Assembly: GCA_004525825.1 (NCBI GenBank)
Contig: SPBY01000196.1
Coordinates: 1-6,163, forward strand
Length of the DNA: 6,163 bases
Direction: 5' to 3'
DNA from: Bacteroidia bacterium
GTDB taxonomy: Bacteria; Bacteroidota; Bacteroidia; Bacteroidales; GCA-2748055
The notes beneath the pieces were generated by a model, which was not told where the DNA came from, did no database searches, and worked only from the letters and a program-made list of their open reading frames with translations. The translations under genes and the position numbers were made by a program. Shown here piece by piece: positions 1 to 6,157 of the stretch (position 1 is its first letter; each line of letters opens with the position of its first letter).

Positions 1-165
1 ATTATCGACACTTAATTCATTGTTTGCGAATATAGATATGACCAAAAGGATGGCAATACCAAGCGACAACGATAAAACACTAATAACTGTGTTGCTTTTG
101 TTCTTGTTCAGATTTCTGAATCCCAGTTTGAAGAAATGTCTAATCATGGGTTTAATATAAATCAT
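1..165 (-). CDS. ABC transporter permease, FtsX/MacB type (N-terminal fragment)
   Basis: This is the 5' end of a minus-strand gene that continues past the left edge; 55 codons are visible, open to position 1. The start at 165 gives MIYIKPMIRHFFKLGF; a second in-frame ATG at 147 (MIRHFF) is equally plausible and matches the usual family length better. After a basic juxtamembrane stretch (KLGFRNLNKNKSN) comes a hydrophobic segment at about residues 28-46 (VISVLSLSLGIAILLVISI), then NNELSVD. This order is characteristic of Bacteroidota permeases with a MacB-like periplasmic core domain: a cytoplasmic amphipathic start, the first transmembrane helix, then a large periplasmic domain. Such proteins work with an ABC ATPase in lipoprotein or peptide export, antibiotic efflux or envelope stress, and often occur in tandem copies. 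The substrate and partners lie outside the window. The family call is confident, the role is not. The gene appears to be transcribed separately from the operon to its right, because a terminator lies between them. Confidence 0.82.
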   Translation of the reverse strand, partial: MIYIKPMIRHFFKLGFRNLNKNKSNTVISVLSLSLGIAILLVISIFANNELSVDN

Positions 166-188
166 TCCAATCTTTGAATAGATAATTT

Positions 189-196
189 CAAAGATA
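189..196 (-). promoter_or_regulatory. Possible -7 element for the permease gene
   Basis: Read on the minus strand these eight bases are TATCTTTG, an exact match to the Bacteroidota -7 consensus TAnnTTTG. They lie 24 bp upstream of the ATG at 165, implying a very short leader, or about 40 bp upstream of the alternative start at 147. No TTG is found 19-21 bp further upstream; that space is filled by a palindrome instead. The match may therefore be chance, or the promoter may depend on an activator. Confidence 0.3.
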
Positions 197-232
197 AACT
201 AATAAGTTAGTTTTAAAACTAAATGATTAGTT
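197..232. repeat. 36-bp imperfect palindrome upstream of the permease
   Basis: The two 18-bp arms match at 16 positions about a centre between 214 and 215. The core TAGTTTTAAAACTA (208-221) is perfect, and the outer arms AACTAAT (197-203) and ATTAGTT (226-232) are also perfect. The two mismatched pairs are 204/225 and 206/223. It abuts the TATCTTTG box, covering the place where a -33 element would be. That position suits an operator for a dimeric regulator, although AT-rich DNA makes palindromes easier to form by chance. Confidence 0.45.
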
Positions 233-323
233 ATTCGCTTATATTGTTCACAATATTCACATACCATGAAACCTTATCAACGGTCTGGTGTATCATTGAT
301 TTTGGAAGTGACTGGAAATAATA

Positions 324-349
324 AAGTCCGGTAATCTAGTACCGGGCTT
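324..349 (-). terminator. Rho-independent terminator of the three-gene operon
   Basis: A 10-bp stem, AAGTCCGGTA (324-333) with TACCGGGCTT (340-349), contains one G-U type pair and encloses the 6-nt loop ATCTAG. On the minus strand the stem is followed by a T-rich tract (TTTATTATTT), whereas no T run follows on the plus strand. It lies about 120 bp past the stop codon of the last operon gene, which explains where that transcript ends and insulates the permease gene. Confidence 0.65.
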
Positions 350-469
350 CTGGTAGTAGCGGGGGTAAATGAAATACCGAACTTCGATTTTCTGAAGGAT
401 GTGACGGAAGTTGCTGATTTTAGAGAGTACTTTAGTATTTGAATGAGATTCATTGTATTTGAGTATTTT

Positions 470-1966
470 TTAAGGGACCTGTATTTTGGGTACTAAAAGA
501 TTCCAACCCGTGAGAGAATCCCAAACTGGCTTGGACTGATATGTACTGGCCAGTCTAATGGCGTACTCCGCTCTATTGTATAGAGATGGACTGGCATCAG
601 GCAGGTTCAGGAAAAGTTCATATTCCCCTTTAGAAATTGTCTCCGGCCATTCAAATTCCAAATCCAAGACCTGTACTTCATCGGAAAACCAATAGCGGGT
701 ATCACAATCAATTTTTTTTCTGTAAACCTTTTTAGAATCCTTGTTTCGAAGAACCAATTCTGCAAATCGGTAATTATAGGTAGAGGCATAACCTTTGTTT
801 ACAATTTCCAGGCGAATTTTGGTGGGTTCGTTATTTTTAATTTCGGTGGGGAAATCCCCTTTTCTCAGTACAAAGCGATAGCCCAGATTCCTTTTAATAT
901 CTTCAATGCACTTATTGTTCCAATCCCCGTTTACAGCTCCAGACCAGGAGGTGTTCAGGAAGGAAGTATGGAAGCGTTTCAAATAAATTTCTGCGTTCCC
1001 ACCCTCTGATATGCAATCATTGTAAGGACTATAAACGTCTTCACCTTTAGGCCCTCCGGGGCAGGTTTCACCACCAAAAACCAGATATTTGGTCTCATTG
1101 GCGACGTAGGCCTTGAGATTAAGCGTATCGACTGTTGCAGGCCAGGTATGAAAAGAGTTGTAGGTCCAGTAATCATCATAATTTGCCAGAATACAATCAT
1201 TATGATGTGCCAATCTTGCCTTAGCAGTTCCGCTAAAAGCCTCCTTTTCTTGCAGAGCATCTGCCTTTGCAGGATGCGCTTTTTCACCATCCAAAAAGCG
1301 TAGCTTGTAATACGGTGCACGCACTTGAACCATGCGGGATTGGGGAACCACATCTAAAAGCGCAGAAATCACTTCATTGCGATCCCGCCAATGTTGGTTT
1401 GTGACGGGCCCATGTTCCAAATCACCAAAATGATCAGAATAAAATTGTTCACCCCAAGGGCCTATAAGCCCCATTTGTACTACGGCGATCACATCCTCAT
1501 TTTTTGTCAGTAGCGGCTTCAACTGTTGAAGATGTTCAAGTATGGTAGCCTTGGGAGCATCATTAAATGGAGGTTCACAGCAACTATTGCTATATGTAAA
1601 ACGCAGTATCACTTTCATGCCTGCTTCCCTGACAATATCCATGTCGTTCTGGATATGGTCCAAAATTTCTTCATTGAGGGGATGGATCTTAAAATCATCA
1701 AATTGATACGAACGATATACAAGCGTACTGCCTACCTTAAAACCACCTGCGGCAGGATTCGGTTCTTTTAAGCTGAGCAATGTCTGCACATCCAATGGTT
1801 TAAAAGCGCTCATCTTTACTCCAAAAGGCCTGTAAAATCCTCTTTCGGGATTTGTAAATTCCTCCATATCGGTTCCATAGATAAGCTCAAGATATTCCTT
1901 TTTTACATCTGTACACGAGCACAGCATTATTAGAAGACATGAATAGAGCTTAAGCTTTCGATCCAT
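470..1966 (-). CDS. DUF4874/DUF4832 domain lipoprotein (glycosidase-like fold)
   Basis: This 498-residue protein is the last gene of the minus-strand operon. The N-terminus is a lipoprotein signal: a basic start, a hydrophobic run and a lipobox LCSC with the lipidated cysteine at residue 18, so the mature protein is probably membrane-anchored. The DUF4874 half shows NPERGFYR (39-46), KVILRFTYSN (118-127) and GLIGPWGEQFYS (166-177), a pattern of beta strands ending in conserved residues like a TIM barrel. E173 in PWGE is a candidate catalytic or ligand-binding acid by analogy with glycoside hydrolases. The DUF4832 half has VQVRAPYYK (213-221), RLAHHNDC (251-258), GGETC (298-302) and LGYRF (361-365), then a beta-sandwich-like tail to the end. 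Five or six cysteines besides the lipid cysteine suggest disulfides. No enzymatic activity is established for these domains to my knowledge, so a sugar substrate is an inference. The start is fixed by the signal peptide; it lies 33 bp after the preceding gene and no clear Shine-Dalgarno sequence is present. Confidence 0.88.
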   Translation of the reverse strand: MDRKLKLYSCLLIMLCSCTDVKKEYLELIYGTDMEEFTNPERGFYRPFGVKMSAFKPLDVQTLLSLKEPNPAAGGFKVGSTLVYRSYQFDDFKIHPLNEEILDHIQNDMDIVREAGMKVILRFTYSNSCCEPPFNDAPKATILEHLQQLKPLLTKNEDVIAVVQMGLIGPWGEQFYSDHFGDLEHGPVTNQHWRDRNEVISALLDVVPQSRMVQVRAPYYKLRFLDGEKAHPAKADALQEKEAFSGTAKARLAHHNDCILANYDDYWTYNSFHTWPATVDTLNLKAYVANETKYLVFGGETCPGGPKGEDVYSPYNDCISEGGNAEIYLKRFHTSFLNTSWSGAVNGDWNNKCIEDIKRNLGYRFVLRKGDFPTEIKNNEPTKIRLEIVNKGYASTYNYRFAELVLRNKDSKKVYRKKIDCDTRYWFSDEVQVLDLEFEWPETISKGEYELFLNLPDASPSLYNRAEYAIRLASTYQSKPVWDSLTGWNLLVPKIQVP

Positions 1967-1999
1967 TACATTGATTTTGGAACATAGTAAGACATTCTA

Positions 2000-3352
2000 C
2001 TATAAATATTCTGATGGGAATTTCCAGGGTGCACGGTATTCGGGTATGGCCAGTTTTGCAGCTTCCGGGTCACCCACAATACGCTCTGTATCAGGATCAA
2101 ATTTTATAGACCTTCCAAGTTTCATAGCCAGGACACTTAGTGCTATTGGGATATCAACCTTGATATTATACCCGGGATTACATGAGGGCTGCTTGCGTGA
2201 CTTTATACATTCGATCCATTCAAGTTCATGTCCCGGAGAGGGATCAATAGATTGAGGAGGCGTTTCCATGTCATTCATTCTGTCACCTTCAGGTAGAATC
2301 TGATGAGAATCATAATCAGTCAGCAAAGTCCCATTTGTGCCATGAAAGTAGATACCAAGTCTGCGTCTGCTCTCCTGCCCACGCAGAAAATCAAACCCAT
2401 AGCTATTTGTTAATGATAGCATCCAGGTCATTGTCAGATTTGGATATCTCCAAATGACCTCGTGATTGTCATAGCCATCGCTGTCATCCTTGATAATGTA
2501 TCTTCCACCTGATGCACTGATCTCAGTGGGATAATCGAGCCCCAGTGCCCAGATAGGCAGGTCAGTGATATGAGGTGCCATCCCAGGTGTCCAGCCACCG
2601 CTGAAATCCATCCAGAAACAGTGATAGAATGCATCTTTTACCAGATTGGGATTGAAGGGCTGCATCCGCGCAGGGCCAACCCACATATCCCAGTCCATTC
2701 CCCGGGGTATTTCCTCAGTATTGTATCCCAGTCCTATACCATTGGGAGCTTCATTCATCGTAAAAAATGTTCGTACAGTGGCAATATCACCCAGATTTCC
2801 AGAGCGGATCAACTCAACCATGCGACGATAATGCTCATCCGCGTGAATTTGTGTTCCTATCTGACAAATTACATTGTGCTTTCTAACGGCATTTCGCACT
2901 GCTATACTTTCACCCAAATGCATGGTCATGGGCTTTTGCAGGTATATATCCAGCCCGGCTTCCGCTGCTTCAACGGCCTGAATTGCATGCCAGTGAGCAG
3001 GTGTAGCTATAATGACTGCGTCAAGTCCCTTGTGTTGGAGCAATTCCCTGTAATCGGAATAAGCAGTACAAGTGTCCTTGTATTTTTCCACCACGGGATC
3101 TAATCTCTCCTTCCATACATCACAGGCCGCTGTAAGTACAACATCCGGATGCGTGACACATGCTTTTAGATTCTCTTTGCCCAATCCACCACATCCTATG
3201 ATGCCAAGATTTATTTTGTCACTGGGAGCAGAAATTCCCTTCCCGCTGAGTACTGAAGAATTCACAATGAATGGTGCGCCAATTGCACCGACAGCTGTTT
3301 TTTTTACAAATTCTCTACGGGTGAAAGCAGCATTATTTTTAATGGGCTCCAT
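2000..3352 (-). CDS. Gfo/Idh/MocA family oxidoreductase with Tat signal
   Basis: This 450-residue protein is a dehydrogenase-type enzyme that uses a bound or free nicotinamide cofactor to oxidise or reduce a sugar or sugar derivative. A twin-arginine leader (TRREFVKK, residues 11-18, then AVGAIGAPFIV) marks folded export, probably to the periplasm. The Rossmann fold begins with LGIIGCGGLG (49-58, dinucleotide-binding GxGxxG), and an acidic residue D78 ends the second strand, as for NAD binding. ATPAHWH (116-122) and QKP (139-141) follow; K140 matches the family's catalytic lysine, with Q in place of the common E of EKP. The C-terminal domain shows QIGTQIH (164-170), FWMDFSGG (246-253) and GMAPHITD (257-264), where H261 is the likely active-site histidine. 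Length and domain order are normal for the exported Bacteroidota and Planctomycetota subgroup. It sits 36 bp after the DUF6807 gene and 33 bp before the DUF4832 gene, so the three are almost certainly co-transcribed. The substrate cannot be told from sequence. Confidence 0.95.
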   Translation of the reverse strand: MEPIKNNAAFTRREFVKKTAVGAIGAPFIVNSSVLSGKGISAPSDKINLGIIGCGGLGKENLKACVTHPDVVLTAACDVWKERLDPVVEKYKDTCTAYSDYRELLQHKGLDAVIIATPAHWHAIQAVEAAEAGLDIYLQKPMTMHLGESIAVRNAVRKHNVICQIGTQIHADEHYRRMVELIRSGNLGDIATVRTFFTMNEAPNGIGLGYNTEEIPRGMDWDMWVGPARMQPFNPNLVKDAFYHCFWMDFSGGWTPGMAPHITDLPIWALGLDYPTEISASGGRYIIKDDSDGYDNHEVIWRYPNLTMTWMLSLTNSYGFDFLRGQESRRRLGIYFHGTNGTLLTDYDSHQILPEGDRMNDMETPPQSIDPSPGHELEWIECIKSRKQPSCNPGYNIKVDIPIALSVLAMKLGRSIKFDPDTERIVGDPEAAKLAIPEYRAPWKFPSEYL

Positions 3353-3388
3353 GATAATTTAGTTTTTCGATTTTATTTTTTCAGCTGT

Positions 3389-4750
3389 CTAAAAAGTATA
3401 AAGTGGTGTGGGTGTTGCATGATAGGCATCCCACCTCTTCTCAGAAATATCTTTTGCCGGCTCTCCCCCTTTATGAACGATTAGTCTGTAACGCAATACC
3501 AGAGATTCTGCCGTGTTAAGAGGATATCTGGTCCCTGAAGACGGGAATGTAGGCTGTACCCACGCCAGGTTCGGATATTCGACCCAGTCACCCGGATAGT
3601 CAGGGTTGTCCTGATGTTGCAAGACCATCAAGCCTGAGGTGGTTTTAGCACCTTCAAATATTCCGTTAAAATCGGACCAGGCCCGTAATGGTAAGGAGTC
3701 AGCTTCATCTTTAAAATATGATATTTCCTGTGATTCGCGAGTCATCATCCGTAAATTCAAGCCTCCATAACTGTTTGTAAAACGTGTGGCAATGGTAACA
3801 CTATCCTCCAGTGCCAGCAGATTAATCGTTAAATCGATAATCCTGTTGTCTGAGGATGAATGATATACCCTTATTACTGCTCGTTCACGAACAATAGCTT
3901 CTTTCTCCTCCCACATCCACAAATTTTCAGCATCAATCTCTGCATACACAGGACCACTGGTGTATTTGATGTTTCCTGTTGGTCGGGCAAAAACTGTTTG
4001 CAGAGCATAAATATCGCCACTTTCAGTTCCATATTTTACCTCTGGCCAAGCCCAGAATATACCGCGATGATGGGGATGACCGGCATCGGGCCAGTCATTT
4101 GTAAGCATTTCACCTTCTAACCCATATAAGGGATGAATGTAGTCGCTGCGAGGTATTGCATAAATAGCGGATGAAACGATAGTGTCTTTTGGAAACTCTG
4201 GGTGACACTTTAAATACTCTTCAAAATATATCCCTGACATTATATTCGAAAAAGCAATCTTATTATTATTGTCATTCCCAATTCGAATTACATCATTTTC
4301 ATAAACCGTTTGATAATTATATTGTAATACCATCTCACCCTTTTCTTCAATGATAACCTGCCCACTATTCGGATCCAGGCTTACTTTCATTAGTTCGTTG
4401 AAGGGAGACTCATTTTCAACCGGTCTAAACTTACGAAGACCAGCTCCTCCATCCGGCATCATCAATACAAGATATGAGTTTGCACCCTTTCCTGAATCTT
4501 CCAGTTGAGCAGGGATTAATGCATCATTTTCATTATCAGCTGTGATCCCGAGAAGTCCCAGACGCCCTTCTTCTGCAGCTATTAAGAGTTTTTTATCCAA
4601 TTCAATTTCAACTGATACCGGTGCATTGGTTTCTCCCAATACCCCATGTATATCATCAATGATCATCATGTAAGGATTTGAAGAGCATCCTGGTAAACCT
4701 AATAGCAAAATACAAACTGCGATTGTATTCAAAAGTAAATCTACTTTCAT
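3389..4750 (-). CDS. DUF6807 ('PmoA family') lipoprotein
   Basis: This 453-residue protein is the first gene of the minus-strand operon. A signal peptide ends in the lipobox LPGC with cysteine 22, so it is probably a lipoprotein. Residues about 44-125 form a beta-rich N-terminal region (APVSVEIELD, LIPAQLED). The diagnostic block is IPRSDYIHPLYGLEGE (199-214), NDWPDAGHPHHRG (218-230) and IFWAWPEV; the His cluster 225-228 could bind a metal or substrate. The rest is a beta-sandwich-like domain ending in a typical LRYRLIVHKG strand. Many databases call this family 'methane oxygenase PmoA', which I consider a misleading label: there is no membrane-embedded monooxygenase architecture here. These proteins are repeatedly seen beside Gfo/Idh/MocA oxidoreductases in Bacteroidota sugar loci, as here, but their reaction is not established to my knowledge. 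About 45 residues between YNYQTVYEN (144-152) and IPRSDYIHP look longer than usual for the family. The ATG at 4750 is supported by the signal peptide. Confidence 0.9.
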   Translation of the reverse strand: MKVDLLLNTIAVCILLLGLPGCSSNPYMMIIDDIHGVLGETNAPVSVEIELDKKLLIAAEEGRLGLLGITADNENDALIPAQLEDSGKGANSYLVLMMPDGGAGLRKFRPVENESPFNELMKVSLDPNSGQVIIEEKGEMVLQYNYQTVYENDVIRIGNDNNNKIAFSNIMSGIYFEEYLKCHPEFPKDTIVSSAIYAIPRSDYIHPLYGLEGEMLTNDWPDAGHPHHRGIFWAWPEVKYGTESGDIYALQTVFARPTGNIKYTSGPVYAEIDAENLWMWEEKEAIVRERAVIRVYHSSSDNRIIDLTINLLALEDSVTIATRFTNSYGGLNLRMMTRESQEISYFKDEADSLPLRAWSDFNGIFEGAKTTSGLMVLQHQDNPDYPGDWVEYPNLAWVQPTFPSSGTRYPLNTAESLVLRYRLIVHKGGEPAKDISEKRWDAYHATPTPLYTF

Positions 4751-4831
4751 GATATTATGTTTTCGGATTGTTTGTCGTCAGCAATGTCCGGAACCCGGGT
4801 AACATAAAATTAAGATATGCTTCACTCATAT

Positions 4832-4861
4832 CAAAGTTGTTTTTTGTACTTCAAAATCCAA
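4832..4861 (-). promoter_or_regulatory. Candidate promoter of the three-gene operon
   Basis: On the minus strand TTG (4859-4861), a 19-bp spacer and CAACTTTG (4832-4839) approximate the Bacteroidota TTG-N19/20-TAnnTTTG promoter, with C in place of the first T of the -7 box. Transcription would begin near 4825, giving a leader of about 75 nt before the ATG at 4750. This is the best candidate I find in the divergent intergenic region, but the match is imperfect. Confidence 0.3.
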
Positions 4862-4907
4862 TCTCCTTTTCAGGTGGGTTCTCTATTGGCAATTATTATT
4901 GATTCTC

Positions 4908-4938
4908 TTGTATAATTGTTGGCTGATTCGTATATTTA
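4908..4938 (+). promoter_or_regulatory. Promoter of the ATPase gene, Bacteroidota type
   Basis: TTG (4908-4910), a 20-bp spacer and TATATTTA (4931-4938) fit the -33/-7 consensus of the Bacteroidota primary sigma factor, differing only in the last base of TAnnTTTG. Transcription should start near 4943-4946, about 40 nt upstream of the ATG at 4987. The short leader would consist largely of the ACGTAAT repeats that follow. Confidence 0.55.
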
Positions 4939-4970
4939 CGTCACGTAATTATACGACACGTAATATTACG
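4937..4970. repeat. Cluster of ACGTAAT repeats and palindromes at the ATPase start site
   Basis: Two tandem 15-bp units (4938-4952 and 4953-4967) match at 12 positions and share CACGTAAT; a third partial ACG follows. The same stretch contains TACGT-C-ACGTA (4937-4947), a palindrome around one base, and CGTAATATTACG (4959-4970), a perfect 12-bp palindrome. The cluster starts at the last bases of the -7 box and covers the expected transcription start, where bound protein would block initiation. An operator, possibly autoregulatory because the ATPase has a winged helix, is an inference. Confidence 0.5.
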
Positions 4971-4986
4971 CCAAAAATTTACCGGG

Positions 4987-6125
4987 ATGAAACAGCAACA
5001 AGAAAACCCTTTTCAATTTGGAGTTGTAATTGACGACAGCGCTTTCTGTAATAGAAAGGAGGAAATATCTTATTTGAAATCCCAGATAAATAATGGTTAT
5101 TCCACCTGGCTTTTTTCTCCCAGGAGGTTTGGTAAAACATCTCTGATTGAAAAAGTATTCAGAGAGGTAAGAAACACAAAATGTATTTATGTTGATCTCT
5201 ATAATATCAGGTCAAAAGATGATTTCTGCAGAAATTACGCCAAAATAGTTGCGGACGAGCTTTTTAATTGGAAAGATGACATAAAGAAGATTACTAAAAA
5301 ACTTGCCGATAGTTTCACTAATCTTTCTCCTGCTGTCTCGTTTAATGAATTTGGTAATCCCAGTTTCTCGATGAATGTGAATAAGATTGATCAACAGGCA
5401 GATGTTGAGACGATTCTGGAGATCCCAAACAAGATTTCTCAAAAAGTTAATAAACGGATTTGCATTGCATTTGATGAATTTCAGGAAATAAACAGGATCG
5501 ATCCATTTTTGCTGAACTGGATGCGGTCATCTTTTCAAAGGCATAAGCATATATCCTATATATTTCTGGGAAGTAAACAATCCATGATGGAGGATATTTT
5601 TGCTTCCACACGTTATCCATTTTATGAGTTTGCAGTAAAGATGAACCTTTCTGTTATAGGTCACGATGAATTATTTTCTTTCATAAAAGAAAAATTCACC
5701 CTCCATAGGCTTCCAATTCAACATCATACAATACATACGATCCTGGAAAATCAGATTGTCAGCCGCATTACACACAATTCTTTGCTTCTGTTGTATTCGA
5801 TCTTGTCATCAGCGGATATGATCAGGAAGCTGTTGATTTTACGGATACCTGGATCAACAAAGTAATGTACTCCCAGATAGATATTTTTCAGGACATCTAT
5901 GACCAGTTAACCAATACTCAGCGAGCTGCTCTTCAGGCATTATCAAAACTCAGGGAACTGGGTATCTATTCAGATGAAGCACGTATACGCTACAAACTGC
6001 CTGTCAGTTCATCACTGAATGAGGCACTGAAAGCAATACAAAAGAAAGCTCTGATTTATAGAGAAGGTGACGATTATAAGTTTTCCAATCCGGTTTTCAG
6101 GGAATGGTTGATTACTTTGAAATAA
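4987..6125 (+). pseudogene. P-loop ATPase with C-terminal winged helix, frameshifted
   Basis: This is an ATP-binding protein of the archaeal-type ATPase/AAA superfamily (COG1672-like), with no established cellular role. NPFQFG (7-12) opens the protein as in relatives. Walker A is SPRRFGKTS (44-52), Walker B is ICIAFDEFQ (158-166), and a sensor-like strand FLGSKQSMM (193-201) precedes RYPFYEF. The first frame stays in family register to HTILE (codon GAA at 5746-5748), then drifts and stops at 5863-5865. The other frame carries the family's next motifs immediately: SDCQPHYTQFF from 5751, IDIFQDIYDQLTNTQR, and a winged helix ending NPVFREWL. Restoring one A in the AAAA run 5747-5750 joins the parts into about 379 residues, the usual full length. 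So the Met at 5865 is internal to an ancestral reading frame, although the TAATG overlap there could allow re-initiation. Either the gene is broken or the homopolymer was misread in assembly. The ATG at 4987 lies about 40 nt after a good promoter. Confidence 0.85.
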
Positions 6126-6126
6126 A

Positions 6127-6157
6127 AAAGCCCTCCGATTTCAGTTCGGAAGGCTTT
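6127..6157. terminator. Bidirectional intrinsic terminator after the ATPase
   Basis: A 12-bp stem with one mismatch (6133/6151) pairs AAAGCCCTCCGA (6127-6138) with TCGGAAGGCTTT (6146-6157) around a 7-nt loop. It starts two bases after the ATPase stop codon. On the plus strand the tail is short (TTTCTCT); on the minus strand the stem is followed by six Ts from the A run 6124-6129, the stronger signal. It therefore probably also ends a converging minus-strand transcript from beyond the right edge. Confidence 0.8.

Larger units (their letters stand above)
166..469. other. Intergenic region, 304 bp, with control elements and a weak broken ORF
   Basis: No convincing intact gene lies here. It holds a -7-like box (189-196), a 36-bp palindrome (197-232) and the terminator of the three-gene operon (324-349). 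On the plus strand one frame starts with ATG at 266 and runs to TGA at 440-442, broken only by a TAA at 332-334. It reads MKPYQRSGVSLILEVTGNNK before the stop, and after it includes VNEIPNFDFLKDVTEVADF. This could be a decayed small gene or chance. I recognise no family, and the TAA lies inside the terminator stem, which favours chance. The stretch 350-469 is otherwise just the 3' untranslated part of the operon mRNA. Confidence 0.4.

Noticed and set aside
979..1353. A 124-codon minus-strand frame within the DUF4832 gene
   Set aside because: It is an out-of-frame shadow of a well-supported gene; the translation is rich in W, M and K with no recognisable motif.
2570..3103. A 177-codon open frame on the plus strand inside the oxidoreductase gene
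   Set aside because: It lies entirely antisense to a gene with clear Rossmann and catalytic motifs, and its translation shows no domain, signal or plausible start context.
3353..3388. Promoter or terminator in the spacer between the DUF6807 and oxidoreductase genes
   Set aside because: The 36 bp are A/T-rich with no hairpin and no TAnnTTTG box; ordinary operon spacing explains them.
3389..4750. Methane monooxygenase subunit (PmoA), as the family label would suggest
   Set aside because: The protein is a soluble, lipidated, beta-rich protein with one signal peptide and no multi-helix membrane core; it belongs to DUF6807.
4784..4805. GC-rich hairpin (CCGG-AAC-CCGG) in the leader of the DUF6807 gene as a riboswitch or attenuator
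   Set aside because: The stem is only four pairs, no T run follows, and no conserved riboswitch core is present.
4937..4970. CRISPR-like array or insertion-sequence ends
   Set aside because: There are only two imperfect 15-bp units without spacers, and no transposase gene or target duplication lies nearby.
5865..6125. A separate 86-residue gene with a winged helix, translationally coupled by TAATG
   Set aside because: The same frame already reads as family-like ATPase sequence from 5751, well upstream of this Met, so it is the continuation of one frameshifted gene.
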